Positions 23,954-32,484 are shown, counted from the first letter of the stretch. The stretch is DNA of 35,960 bases from Methanobacteriota archaeon (GCA_022561895.1 JADFQH010000003.1:2448-38407), one strand, 5' to 3'. Notes: generated from the letters alone by a model not told the origin. A program made the numbers and translations.

Positions 23954-24154
23954 TCAGCCCGTGGGTCGATCACTGACGTCTCGTATCTCCCTGGAGTTGC
24001 ACTCGGGACAGACGAGCGTCCCTTTCGCGGGGAGGCGTGCTTCGCTCCGGAGAAACGTCGCTTGGCATTCGCCACAGCGCATCAGCGCCTTCGCTTCCGG
24101 CTCGATATCGACGTGCACCCGTGGCAGCTGGCAGTCCTCCGAATCAGTTCCCAT
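23954..24154 (-). CDS. Small zinc-ribbon protein
   Basis: A 66-residue protein with two CxxC knuckles, CGEC (about residues 27-30) and CPEC (about 49-52), separated by about 18 residues: a rubredoxin-type zinc ribbon. An acidic N-terminus precedes it. A TATA-like TTTATTAG read on the minus strand (24178-24187) is centred 28 bases before the ATG, so it appears to have its own leaderless promoter. That supports it as a real gene although it is short. It lies between the crotonase and PrpD genes on the same strand. Similar small zinc-ribbon proteins are common in haloarchaea; partner and role are unknown. Confidence 0.75.
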   Translation of the reverse strand: MGTDSEDCQLPRVHVDIEPEAKALMRCGECQATFLRSEARLPAKGTLVCPECNSREIRDVSDRPTG

Positions 24155-24177
24155 AGCTACCGTGTCTCAACCAGTGC

Positions 24178-24187
24178 TAATAAATCT
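24178..24187 (-). promoter_or_regulatory. TATA box of the zinc-ribbon gene
   Basis: GATTTATTAG on the minus strand is centred about 28 bases upstream of the ATG at 24154. Confidence 0.5.
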
Positions 24188-24216
24188 CGTCCGCCCTCTC
24201 CGTTTGGAGCGACGAA

Positions 24217-24966
24217 CTACTCGTTTCCGTCCGTGTCGCGTTCGAGAAATTCCCGAGTCGCACGCTGGCAATCCTCCGAGAGAGCTGTCCGGGCGAGCGC
24301 ACCGGCGATGCGGGTTCGTGCTTTGTCGCCCCCTTGACCGAACCGAGCGTGCTGCTTTGTCACTCGCGTCGACTGTTCGGGCGACTGGACGATCGAGTCG
24401 ACGTACTCCATCACCGTTTCCTCCAAGGATGCCCGAGGAACGACGCGGTTGATCACCCCCCATTCGAGTGCGGTCTCCGCATCGATCGGCTCGCCCGTCA
24501 GCATCAGCTCCATGCCCCGTTTCTTGCCGCCCAGCGTGCCCAGCCGTTCGACGGCGAACGGCGGATACGCCCCGATACGCGTTTCGGGAAGCGCAAACGT
24601 CGCGTCCTCGACTGCAACGGCCAGATCCGCGGCGGCGACGATCTCACACCCACCACCGTAGGCGAGCCCGTTGACGGCGGCGATCACCGGGATGGGCAGC
24701 GCTTCGATCCCGAACAGCACGTCGTACAGGTGCACAGCGAGTTCGCTCACCTCGTCCGTCGTGGTCATCGAATCCAGCGTTTCGATATCATCACCCGCAC
24801 AGAACACCTCGGCGGTCCCGGTTATCACTGCGACACGTGCGTTCTCGCTTGCTCGCTCGAGTTCTTCGGAGAGGGCGGCCCAGCCCTCTATATGCAGGGC
24901 GTTCATCTTCTCGGGTCTGTCGAGTCGGATCCAAACCGCCTCTCCGCGCGCGCTACGCTCTATCAT
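24217..24966 (-). CDS. Enoyl-CoA hydratase/isomerase (crotonase family)
   Basis: A 249-residue crotonase-fold enzyme. The oxyanion-hole segments are FCAGDDIETL and NGLAYGGGCEIVAAADL. Both hydratase glutamates are present, Glu108 in GGGCE and Glu128 in FALPE, with the same 20-residue gap as rat mitochondrial enoyl-CoA hydratase (144/164). A hydratase activity is therefore more likely than a decarboxylase or hydrolase. It lies 38 bases downstream of a small membrane protein gene, at the end of the symporter transcript, linking transport to CoA-ester metabolism. Confidence 0.88.
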   Translation of the reverse strand: MIERSARGEAVWIRLDRPEKMNALHIEGWAALSEELERASENARVAVITGTAEVFCAGDDIETLDSMTTTDEVSELAVHLYDVLFGIEALPIPVIAAVNGLAYGGGCEIVAAADLAVAVEDATFALPETRIGAYPPFAVERLGTLGGKKRGMELMLTGEPIDAETALEWGVINRVVPRASLEETVMEYVDSIVQSPEQSTRVTKQHARFGQGGDKARTRIAGALARTALSEDCQRATREFLERDTDGNE

Positions 24967-25004
24967 ACACTGAGAGATTGGTTGCCGATACTAAATCCGT
25001 TTCT

Positions 25005-25169
25005 CTACCCCGTCTTTCGATACTCCAGATAGCTGAACACCGCGAGGACGATCCAGCCGACCGCAATCACTCCGGTGACCGGGTTCTCCCACTGGAGTGC
25101 AAATCCAGCAGTGCCGAGACCGATCAGCACCCAGACAGCGGTTCCGACCCTCGATCCGAACAGTTTCAT
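25005..25169 (-). CDS. 54-residue two-helix membrane protein
   Basis: A previously unlisted small frame: ATG at 25169, TAG at 25005-25007, 54 residues. It begins MKLFGSRVGTAVWVLIGLG and ends in YLEYRKTG. Two hydrophobic helices (about residues 9-24 and 31-46) are joined by QWENP, with positive charges at both ends, suggesting both termini inside. It starts 16 bases after the SSF symporter stop and is followed 38 bases later by the crotonase gene, all on one strand, so it is translated from the symporter transcript. I do not know the family. A stabilising or regulatory subunit of the symporter is a reasonable inference. Confidence 0.7.
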   Translation of the reverse strand: MKLFGSRVGTAVWVLIGLGTAGFALQWENPVTGVIAVGWIVLAVFSYLEYRKTG

Positions 25170-25185
25170 CGGATAGCGATCCCCG

Positions 25186-26865
25186 TTACCACGGCTGGAG
25201 TCCCCACCAGAGAATCGGGAGCATGAGGACGGCGAGAACGATCAAGGGGGCTGCACTCGTAAACCGATCGACGCCGTCGTCGGGGTAGCCGTGCATCTCG
25301 TTGATGAGCGATCGGTTGTACTCGGGGTCGACATCGAGGGAGTCGATCCGTTCGGCGAGAAGTGAAACGACGACGAAGGTGATGATCGAAAGCGGGAACG
25401 CGATCATGATCGCGTCGATACCGAGATCGGCTGTCAGCCCCTCGCCACCCGCCCCGATGGAGCCGAGCGCGTGCGGCGAGAGAATCAGGACGGTAAAGAA
25501 CCCGACGGCGCTCGATGCGATCGCGCCGTACTTGTTGACGCGTGCGGACCAGACACCGAGTACGATTGCGGGGGTGATGGCGGCCGCGCTGATGGCAAAG
25601 GCCCACAGAATGCTGACGACCAAGAACGCCGGAGGTTGCAGGGCAATGAGGGCGATCACGAGCCCGGCTGCGATGACCGAAACATACCCAAATTGAGTTT
25701 TTCGATCGTCGGTGACTTCGAGTTCGAACGCTTCGACTACGTCGTTTGCGACCGCCGCGCTGATCGCGAGCATATGCCCGCTCACCGTCGAGAGTCCACC
25801 GGCGACCGCCCCCGCGACCACATACCCGGTGATGGTATCGCCGTTGAAGGCGAAGTTGAGATAGAAGATCATCTTATCGAGATCCGCCTCCCCGATCTCG
25901 TGGCCCTGCTGTTCGATCCACATGACACCGGCAAAAGCAACGGAATAGATCGTTGCGAACATGAGTCCGGTCACGATGATGAACCAGAACACCGTCCGCC
26001 GACCGGCTTCGACATCCCTACTAGTAAAGATTCGCTGGGCGAGATGCGGCATGCCAACTGGACCCAACGCCATCGCCAGGAACATCGCGAAGTACCATTT
26101 CACGTCGAAGGTCATATCGAAAAAGCCGGGAAGCGCCTCTGCCATCTCGCCCGAGAGATTCCCATATCCAAGCGGCGGGAAGTACCACGCGCTTGCGCCG
26201 AGATCCTGTAGAATGAACATCATCGGGAAAAAGGCCGCGGTGAACATGATCCAAAACTGGAGTGCGGAGTTGTACGAGACGCCCCACATCCCGGCGATGA
26301 CGACGTAGCCAGTGACGAGGACGGCGATAACAAGTAGGGAAAGGCTGTACTCCCAGCCAAAGAGGATCTCTGCGATCTGCGCTAAGCCGATAAACTGCCC
26401 CAGTGCGTACATCAGCATGACGAAGACGATGAGCAGCGCCATCACCATCGACATCGTGTTCCCATATCTATCTTTACAGAACGTCGCGGGTGTGAACGAA
26501 CCCAGTCGTCGGAGCGTCTGGCCGTACAGGATGACGATCAGCGGGATCGATAACAGAAAGTTAGTCCAGAGTGCGAGAAACGGCATCTGGACTTGGATCA
26601 TCAGGGCAATCACACCCATAAAGGTCGCGAGGCTCTCCCACGTCGCAGAGACCGCCGATCCGTTGACGAACGGGCCGATCGTCCGTCCCGCCACGTAGTA
26701 GTCGGTCGTGCCGTGGATCCGGCTCTTCATGTAGTAGCTAATCCCGTAGTAGAGCGCAAACGTCGCGAGAAGAATGAGAAGCGGAACCAGTAGCGCGCCG
26801 AACGTTTCCTGAAAGGGGTACTCCCCGATCTCGCCGACTTCCGTCTGGAGCAGCCAGCTACTCAT
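25186..26865 (-). CDS. Sodium:solute symporter (SSF family)
   Basis: An approximately 559-residue polytopic transporter of the sodium:solute symporter family, closest in layout to ActP-type monocarboxylate permeases. The signature DYYVAGRTIGPFVNGSA is near residue 55, followed by VSATWESLATFMG; further motifs are FTPATFCKDRYGN and GPVGMPHLAQRIF, with about 13 membrane helices. ATG 26865 was preferred to 26874 because GGTGAG precedes it and it overlaps the small-subunit stop by eight bases, implying translational coupling. It probably imports the organic acid metabolised by the adjacent CoA enzymes. Confidence 0.9.
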   Translation of the reverse strand: MSSWLLQTEVGEIGEYPFQETFGALLVPLLILLATFALYYGISYYMKSRIHGTTDYYVAGRTIGPFVNGSAVSATWESLATFMGVIALMIQVQMPFLALWTNFLLSIPLIVILYGQTLRRLGSFTPATFCKDRYGNTMSMVMALLIVFVMLMYALGQFIGLAQIAEILFGWEYSLSLLVIAVLVTGYVVIAGMWGVSYNSALQFWIMFTAAFFPMMFILQDLGASAWYFPPLGYGNLSGEMAEALPGFFDMTFDVKWYFAMFLAMALGPVGMPHLAQRIFTSRDVEAGRRTVFWFIIVTGLMFATIYSVAFAGVMWIEQQGHEIGEADLDKMIFYLNFAFNGDTITGYVVAGAVAGGLSTVSGHMLAISAAVANDVVEAFELEVTDDRKTQFGYVSVIAAGLVIALIALQPPAFLVVSILWAFAISAAAITPAIVLGVWSARVNKYGAIASSAVGFFTVLILSPHALGSIGAGGEGLTADLGIDAIMIAFPLSIITFVVVSLLAERIDSLDVDPEYNRSLINEMHGYPDDGVDRFTSAAPLIVLAVLMLPILWWGLQPW

Positions 26866-27181
26866 TGTTCTCACCGTAGCGTGAATCGCCCCCGTCAGTG
26901 GTTACGTGATCCGCATCAGCCCGTTGGGTTGAATCGATCTCTGCGTGTAGCAGTTTCTTTTCTTCGACGATAGACGTTGTAATGAACTGATAGTACACCC
27001 AGTACAGCAGATACATCGCGGCGGGTCCGCCCGCCACTAGCCAGAAGTAGTGAAACGGGTATCCCAGTACGGTGAAATCAGGAGTACCGAACAGCGTAAA
27101 CCAGATGCCCGCGTGGATGACTGCCACCAGCGCCAGCGCGGCTCCGAGGGTCGCAGCCGCCTCTTTGGTATGAGTTTGCAT
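26858..27181 (-). CDS. SSF symporter small subunit
   Basis: A 107-residue protein with two membrane helices, LGAALALVAVIHAGIWFTLF and YFWLVAGGPAAMYLLYWVYY, and an acidic cytoplasmic tail. Such two-helix proteins are regularly encoded just before SSF acetate/monocarboxylate permeases (DUF485 or DUF4212/DUF3311-like), and I infer the same partnership here. Start ATG 27181 was chosen over an in-frame start 38 codons upstream because a TATA-like box (27201-27210) lies 25 bases before it. It overlaps the symporter gene. Confidence 0.8.
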   Translation of the reverse strand: MQTHTKEAAATLGAALALVAVIHAGIWFTLFGTPDFTVLGYPFHYFWLVAGGPAAMYLLYWVYYQFITTSIVEEKKLLHAEIDSTQRADADHVTTDGGDSRYGENNE

Positions 27182-27499
27182 GGCCCCCCCACAGATCCCA
27201 TCTATTAAACTGTTGTGTGCAGTTGATTGATAGCTGTATCGTTCACGAACCGGACGAGCGACGGCGTTTTTTGCGGGTTCGCCACCGGAAATCACGTCTC
27301 GATGGATGTGTCGATAGAACAGAAATAATACGACGTGCGTCCAACTCGTCCGTGTTAGGACGATAGTAGTATCGACCCATACATTCTTGCATATAGAATT
27401 CTTTAATCGACAGATGATAGGAATTATGTGTGTGAGCGGCGCACAGTGTACGGTCCCGCTCGTGATCTCTCGATGCGTGTCTGTATCAGCGATTTTGAG
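27182..27499. other. Intergenic region, AT-rich
   Basis: About 318 bases between divergent ends. It contains the symporter promoter and an AT-rich stretch (about 27380-27420, with TATAGAATTCTTTAATC) that could serve a rightward transcript. No convincing gene was found there; the plus-strand frame at 27387-27845 is antisense to the next gene and has Ser/Arg/Cys-rich shadow composition. Confidence 0.5.
27201..27210 (-). promoter_or_regulatory. TATA box of the symporter operon
   Basis: GTTTAATAGA on the minus strand is centred about 25 bases before ATG 27181, supporting a near-leaderless transcript for the symporter operon. Confidence 0.5.
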
Positions 27500-28075
27500 T
27501 CAGCGATACAGGACGGACTCGTGGAAATCGACGAGATGGCTATCACGAATCGCTGCCGGGACCGCGTCGCTATTGGCGAACCGGTACTGCTCGACTGACA
27601 GCGCCGACAGACAGTCTCCGAGCGCATCGAGATTCGCTCGTGCGATCTCCCCGCTTTTGCCCCGGTCGGACTCCGCGATCCGAACGTTCTCCTCGATGCG
27701 CGCAGCGTTGAGCACGATCACGTCCGTCTCGCTCCGGTGGAACACGTGTGTGAACCGATCGAGCACCGAAACGAAGTTCTGCAATCGGCTTGCGGAGTTG
27801 TCCGTATTGAAGAGATTCGCTCCGGGTGGAAACAGCGAGGGATAGCCCTCCCGGTCGGTCAGATCGACGGTGAACCCGTTTCGGTGTGTCTCGGTCAGGA
27901 GCGTCGTCAGCGCCGTTTCGGCGTCCGGAGACGGTGATTCCGGGATCTCTATTAGCAGGTACTCCCCGGTGAGATCGGCGGTCGAAATCGGCGAAACGTA
28001 CCGTTTCGAGTTCGAACGATGATGACGGGGGAGATGGCGCAAAGCACTGGTGAACAGTGACTTGATAGTGGGCAT
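27500..28075 (-). CDS. Haloarchaeal hypothetical protein
   Basis: A 191-residue soluble protein I do not recognise. It has a basic N-terminus (LRHLPRHHRSNSKR), then an alternating strand/helix pattern (GEYLLIEIPES, ETALTTLLTE, FTVDLTDREG, TDVIVLNAARIEEN) suggesting an alpha/beta fold. No membrane helix or metal motif is present. The acidic composition and codon bias fit a real gene better than the antisense frames. It is divergent from the CBS-domain gene, with a 145-base gap between them. Confidence 0.65.
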   Translation of the reverse strand: MPTIKSLFTSALRHLPRHHRSNSKRYVSPISTADLTGEYLLIEIPESPSPDAETALTTLLTETHRNGFTVDLTDREGYPSLFPPGANLFNTDNSASRLQNFVSVLDRFTHVFHRSETDVIVLNAARIEENVRIAESDRGKSGEIARANLDALGDCLSALSVEQYRFANSDAVPAAIRDSHLVDFHESVLYR

Positions 28076-28220
28076 TTCGTGACGGACTCAACAGGAGATT
28101 TCTGGGTAAACGTTTCGATAGAACAATACAGGACAACTGATAGCAAATAAAAGATCTGATCGCAGCGTGAACTGTGTTCCGGAGGGAAACAGCCAATATC
28201 GTGTAGTCTGTTGACAGGGT

Positions 28221-28601
28221 ATGACTCTCAGTCAGGGGACTCGCGTCGAGGACGTGATGTCCTCACCGCTCGAAACGATCACGAAAGAGGCGACCATCGG
28301 GGAGGCCGCAACGGCGATGCGCGAACACAACATCAATGCCCTCGTCGTGACCACCAGCCCTCCTTCGATCGTTACGAGCACCGACGTTCTTGCGGTTGCT
28401 GCCGACGGACACGATCCCGCCGAACTGAGCGTCGCCGACGTAATGACGCGGTCGGTCGAGACCGTCACACCGGATCTCTTCCTCGAAGAGGTCGCCGCGA
28501 TGATGACGAACTTCGAGATCAACCACCTTCCCGTCGTCGACATCGACGACGAGTATATCGGGATGATCTCCTCGACCGACGTAACCGCCCAGCTCTCGTA
28601 A
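28221..28601 (+). CDS. CBS-domain pair protein
   Basis: A 126-residue protein consisting of one Bateman module: CBS1 (VEDVMSSPLETITKEATIGEA to about residue 62, ending in STDVLAVAA) and CBS2 (VADVMTRSVETVTPDLFLEEVA to the C-terminus, ending in SSTDVTAQL). Such stand-alone pairs bind adenine nucleotides or S-adenosyl compounds and regulate partner proteins. The partner is not evident here. The gene is followed by the IS1341-type element. Confidence 0.9.
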   Translation: MTLSQGTRVEDVMSSPLETITKEATIGEAATAMREHNINALVVTTSPPSIVTSTDVLAVAADGHDPAELSVADVMTRSVETVTPDLFLEEVAAMMTNFEINHLPVVDIDDEYIGMISSTDVTAQLS

Positions 28602-28619
28602 ACTACCCTACCCTACTTC

Positions 28620-28835
28620 GCTCACCCCATACAGGGTTCGCTCGTTGAGGGTGGGGCCACCGACGGAGCGAAGCTCCGTCGAGGCCTCGAAAGGCTTAGC
28701 CTTTCGGTGGCTTTGATGTGGACTCCCGGCAATCAGTCACCAGCAACAGGCCGGTGACTCTTGCCGTTCAACGTCACCAGAACGCTTTGCGTTCTGGTTG
28801 GCTCACGAGACCGAAGGTCTCGTCAACGTCCCACC
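28620..28835 (-). ncRNA. Putative omegaRNA (3' region of tnpB)
   Basis: Read on the minus strand this region has at least four perfect hairpins with three-base loops: ACGAGACC-TTC-GGTCTCGT (28807-28825 area, covering the tnpB stop), CCAGAACGC-AAA-GCGTTCTGG, CGAAAGGC-TAA-GCCTTTCG and GACGGAGC-TTC-GCTCCGTC. TnpB proteins use an RNA derived from the 3' end of their element, with the guide at the end, and such overlapping transcripts have been reported in Halobacterium. The guide would be to the left, near 28605-28630, but the boundary is not certain. Confidence 0.5.
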
Positions 28836-30032
28836 ATTCACACGCACGTCTACTGGTGCGTCTCCGTTCCCCGACGTGGGCGAGGAACGGAGTCTGTGTT
28901 TTCGCTTCCGGGCGTATCGTAGCCCGATGTTTTTTGCCGCGTTGTAGTCTGCGTTGACCTCGTAGCTGCACTTCTGGCAGTGGAAGTGTTCACCGTCGCG
29001 GTTGTTGCGATGCGTGAACCCACAGTCCATCCGAGAACAGCGTTGGGACGTGTGGTTCGGCGCAACCTGCTTCGCCGTGACGCCGCGTTCCGGGGCCTTG
29101 TACTCGACGTACTCGTAGAGGCGTCGGAACGCCCAGACGTGGTGCCACTTCGCGTGTGGGAGCCGCTCGCGGATGTCCGTTAAGTCCTCGAACGCGATCA
29201 CGTCGCACCCGTTCTCGACGGCTTCCGAGGCAATCTCGTTGGCGACGGTGTGGATGTACTGCTCCCGCCACGCTTCTTCGCGCTTGCCGAGGCGGAGGAG
29301 AGCGTTGTGCGCGGCTTGCGTCCCGCGCTGTTGCATCTCTCCACGTCGCTTCTCGAACTCGCGGCACCAGTGGTCGTACTCGTCGCCCTGCCAGAACGTT
29401 CCGGTCGAAGCGACCGCAAGGCTGTTGACGCCGAGGTCGATACCAAGGACTGTTTGGTGCTCGGTATCCGCCGAAACCTCGGATTCGTCGTTGTCGTACT
29501 TCCGCGTCGTGATGTGGAAGTAGAACTCGTCGGTCGCCTTGTCGTATTGCAGTGTACTCGCCCGAAACTCGTACTCCTCCGAGAGAACATACCGCTCATA
29601 GGGCGTCGGACTATCCGCCGGAAGCTCAAAATCGCACTCGACGCGCCCGTTGACGGTTGAGAGGGATACGCGGTCGCGGTAGAAGGTCGCGCTTCGCTTG
29701 TCGTAGACCATGCTCCATGACGTGAACTCCGGCTGGCTCACCCGCTTGCCCTGTTTCCACCGTTCGACACAGCCTTTCGTCGCTTGGACGGCGCGTCGGA
29801 TGGCTTCTTGAACGAGGTTCGCGGTGAGGTCGGTTTCCTTTCGTAGTTCCGCGTAGAGCGCGTCCCGTGCGGTCGTGTTCGCCGTAACGCAGTTCGTGTA
29901 GGAGTCGTCGTTCCAACAGAACTCGGCGGCACAATTCGCGCAGTGAAGGAATTGTCGGGCGGATTCGTGGAGGTCATCGCGGCGCTCATCGGGAACGATG
30001 AGTTTGACCGGCGCGGTTCGACGCACCTCCAT
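28803..30032 (-). CDS. tnpB: TnpB, IS1341-type RNA-guided nuclease
   Basis: A 409-residue TnpB. The RuvC-like catalytic residues are Asp199 in LGIDLGVN, Glu282 in AFEDL and Asp362 in NADYNAAKNIG. The zinc finger Cys332/Cys337/Cys352/Cys355 is intact (CSRMDC, CQKC), and the N-terminal helix-turn domain is present, so the protein looks functional. The last residues (GGTLTRPSVS) are encoded by a hairpin repeat, and the stop lies inside that hairpin. A TATA box at 30055-30063 is centred 27 bases before the ATG. In other systems TnpB cuts donor-joint DNA under RNA guidance and so preserves the element. Confidence 0.92.
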   Translation of the reverse strand: MEVRRTAPVKLIVPDERRDDLHESARQFLHCANCAAEFCWNDDSYTNCVTANTTARDALYAELRKETDLTANLVQEAIRRAVQATKGCVERWKQGKRVSQPEFTSWSMVYDKRSATFYRDRVSLSTVNGRVECDFELPADSPTPYERYVLSEEYEFRASTLQYDKATDEFYFHITTRKYDNDESEVSADTEHQTVLGIDLGVNSLAVASTGTFWQGDEYDHWCREFEKRRGEMQQRGTQAAHNALLRLGKREEAWREQYIHTVANEIASEAVENGCDVIAFEDLTDIRERLPHAKWHHVWAFRRLYEYVEYKAPERGVTAKQVAPNHTSQRCSRMDCGFTHRNNRDGEHFHCQKCSYEVNADYNAAKNIGLRYARKRKHRLRSSPTSGNGDAPVDVRVNGGTLTRPSVS

Positions 30033-30054
30033 ATTTCAGAATGCTACCCAATGG

Positions 30055-30063
30055 TACTTATAG
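30055..30063 (-). promoter_or_regulatory. TATA box of tnpB
   Basis: CTATAAGTA on the minus strand is centred 27 bases before the tnpB ATG at 30032. Confidence 0.55.
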
Positions 30064-30180
30064 CTCTGGGATTCGGGTAGCTACAGTCGTGCGGTTGCGT
30101 CGTGCATTGTCGGTTTCCTCTCCGACCTACTCCCTCGGCGCATACGCGCCTCGCTCCTTGAGGTCGGAGGCTCCACCTCG

Positions 30181-30955
30181 AATTATGCTGATCGGCTCGC
30201 TCGCCCAGTGGCTGATCATGCCGACGCTCGCCTATATTCTCGTGGTTGGATTCGATCTCCCGACGGAGGTGGGTATCGGGCTGATTCTCCTCGGGGCTGC
30301 ACCGGGCGGGACCGCCTCGAACGTTATGACGTACTTGGGAAAAGGCGACGTCGCCCTTTCGGTGACTATTACGTCGGTGACGACGCTTGCCGCACCGATC
30401 GTGATGCCGGCGTGGGTCGTCTTTCTCGCTGGCGAGCAGATCCAAGTCACGTTCGCGGAGATGTTCCAAGAGATCGTTCTTATTGTACTTATCCCAGTGA
30501 TCGCTGGCGTAGCAGTTCGCCAGTTCTTGGATCGCACGGCCCCGACCGCAGCGGAGGTCGGTCTCAGCGTCTTCCCCGCGATCAGCGTCCTCGCGATCGT
30601 GACGATCGTCGCGGCGGTCGTCGCTCTCAACGTCGAGAACGTTCTGACGGCGAGCGCGTTTGCACTCGCGGCCGTCTTCTTCCACAACGCGGTCGGACTG
30701 GGCGCGGGCTACGGCGTCGGCCACGCGACGAAGATGCCGGAGGATCGCGCGCGTGCCTGTGCGTTCGAGGTCGGAATGCAGAACAGCGGTCTCGCCGTTG
30801 CCCTCGCTGTTGCCTTTTTCAGCCCGCTCGCGGCGCTCGTGCCCGCACTCGCAAGCGTCTGGCACAACGTCACCGGACCTGCGTTAGCGACGTACTTCAC
30901 CCGACGAACGCCCGAACGGTCGTCGGCGACACCGATGACACGCGAATCGGACTGA
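30181..30955 (+). pseudogene. BASS (bile acid:sodium symporter) family transporter, 5'-truncated
   Basis: The frame enters transporter sequence at LIGSLAQWLIMPTLAYILV and continues through the family motif ILLGAAPGGTASNVMTYLGKGDVALSV region to GMQNSGLAVALAVAF and a hydrophilic tail. This is the SBF/BASS fold (usually 310-330 residues with about ten helices), but the first one to two helices (about 65-75 residues) are missing. The open frame extends upstream to 30041 through IS sequence, and an ATG at 30184 lies at the very junction. The lost 5' part is not found on the other side of the IS (the CBS gene is there), so the insertion was accompanied by a deletion or later loss. The product is probably inactive. 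Confidence 0.75.
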
Positions 30956-31070
30956 GGTCGTATCGCCCTATGCAAATGGGTATAGGGATTATCGTTACGA
31001 CCCTCCGTACAGACGAGAGCGACCACGAGGGTCATGCAGCAAGCGCGAAATCGATGAATCTCTACGATAA

Positions 31071-31078
31071 TCCTATAT
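31071..31078 (+). promoter_or_regulatory. TATA box of the GlcD-like gene
   Basis: TCCTATAT lies about 38 bases before ATG 31112, predicting a leader of about 12 bases. Confidence 0.45.
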
Positions 31079-31111
31079 CACTCGCACACCCACCAGCACA
31101 CAGTAGATACG

Positions 31112-32484
31112 ATGGCACACGACTGTTCATTCGTTGATGACGTCGTTCGAAAGGGACGAGTCAGCACCGACGACGAGATTCTGCTGGCGCACTCGAAGGA
31201 CGAGGGACCACACGACGCCCATCGGCCCGATGTCGTCGTTTGGCCGGGATCAGTGAGCGAGATTTCGGCGCTGCTTTCGGCGGCGAACACCCGAAAAGTT
31301 CCGGTGACGCCGTGGAGCGGCGGAACCAGTATCGAGGGGAATCCGATCCCCGTTGCGGGCGGGATCGTACTCGACACCTACGAGTGCAACGAGATCACGG
31401 TGAGAAACGACGATCTTCAGGCGGTCGTCGGTCCCGGCGTCGTCTATGACGACCTCAACGCAGCGCTCGAACCGTACGATCTCCGATTCGCACCGGGGAT
31501 CGCAGCCGGTGATGTCGCGACCATCGGCGGGATGATCGCGAACAACGCGAGTGGACTCAACGCCGTTCGCTACGGCGTGACCGGCGATCACGTCCTTCGA
31601 CTGGAGGTCGTCCTGCCCGACGGGCGGATCATCGAGTGTGGCCGCGATGTCCCGAAAACCACGGCCGGATACAACCTCAAGGACCTCTTCGTGGGCAGCG
31701 AGGGAACCCTTGGGGTCATCACCGAGGCAACCCTCTCGCTCGAAGGAGTTCCCCGGCATCGACACGCCGCGCTCGTCACCTTCTCTTCGAATACTGCGGC
31801 GAGTCGAGCCGTTTCGACGATCATGGGTTCGGGACTGAAACCCGGAGCGCTCGAGTTCATGGACTCCCAGCTCGTCAGGCTGCTCAACGAGTACAGAGAA
31901 GACGCCGATTTTCCCGATCCCCTCTCCTGTTGATCGAACTTCATGGGGACGTGGGCGATCTCGCCACACAGATGGATCGCGTCCGAACGATCTGTGAGGA
32001 ACACGACGCCACGCAGTGGTCGGAGGCCGATACGGGTGAGATCGAAACCATCTGGCACGTCCGGCGGGATGCGTATCCGGCAGCCTGCGAGTACTACCCC
32101 GATCGAACGGTCGGAGTCATCGGCGATGTCGTGGTCCCGATCTCGACCTACCCCGAGATCGTCCGTCGAATCGATGAAATCGGTGACGAACTCGATCTGC
32201 TGACGCCCTGCGTCGGGCACGCCGGCGACGGAAACATCCACTTTCTACCGGTCGTCGACACGAGTGATAGAACGGCAATGGATCGCGTTCACGAGCTGAC
32301 TGATCAGATCGTCGGGACGGCGCTCGAACTCGGCGGGACCGCGACCGGCGAACACGGGATCGGGATCGGCAAACGCAAGTTCATGCGTCGAGAACACGGC
32401 GACGGCGTCGATGTTATGCGTGGAATCAAGGACGTGATCGATCCGAACGGGATCATGAACCCCGGAAAGACGCTTCCGGACTGA
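31112..32484 (+). pseudogene. FAD-linked oxidase (GlcD-like), frameshifted
   Basis: The first frame (31112-31933) holds the FAD-binding PCMH domain of a glycolate oxidase/D-lactate dehydrogenase family protein: VTPWSGGTSIEGNPIPV, FAPGIAAGDVATIGGMIANN and LFVGSEGTLGVITEATL. It ends prematurely at EDADFPDPLSC. From about 31921 another frame continues exactly where the family should: PLLLIELHGDVGDL, the FAD-oxidase C-domain with CVGHAGDGNIHF, EHGIGIGKRKFM and NGIMNPGKTLP, stopping at 32484. The whole span is 1373 bases, one short of 458 codons, so a single-base loss near 31916-31923 is the simplest explanation. A sequencing error cannot be excluded. Its stop codon is the start of palindrome copy C. 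Confidence 0.85.

Larger units (their letters stand above)
28605..30180 (-). mobile_element. IS200/IS605-group (IS1341-type) element with tnpB only
   Basis: Unit comprising a tnpB gene (28803-30032, minus) plus a structured 3' flank (28605-28800) and a 5' flank with a 9-base-pair hairpin (CTCCGACCT 30120-30128 and AGGTCGGAG 30161-30169). No tnpA is present. The ends are approximate because this group has no terminal inverted repeats or target duplication. The next gene begins abruptly inside a transporter sequence at about 30181, so the left end is probably close to there. Confidence 0.75.

Noticed and set aside
28650..28830. CRISPR-like array
   Set aside because: Hairpins are variable and spacers are not of uniform length, with no conserved direct repeat and no cas genes; better explained as the structured 3' end of a TnpB element.
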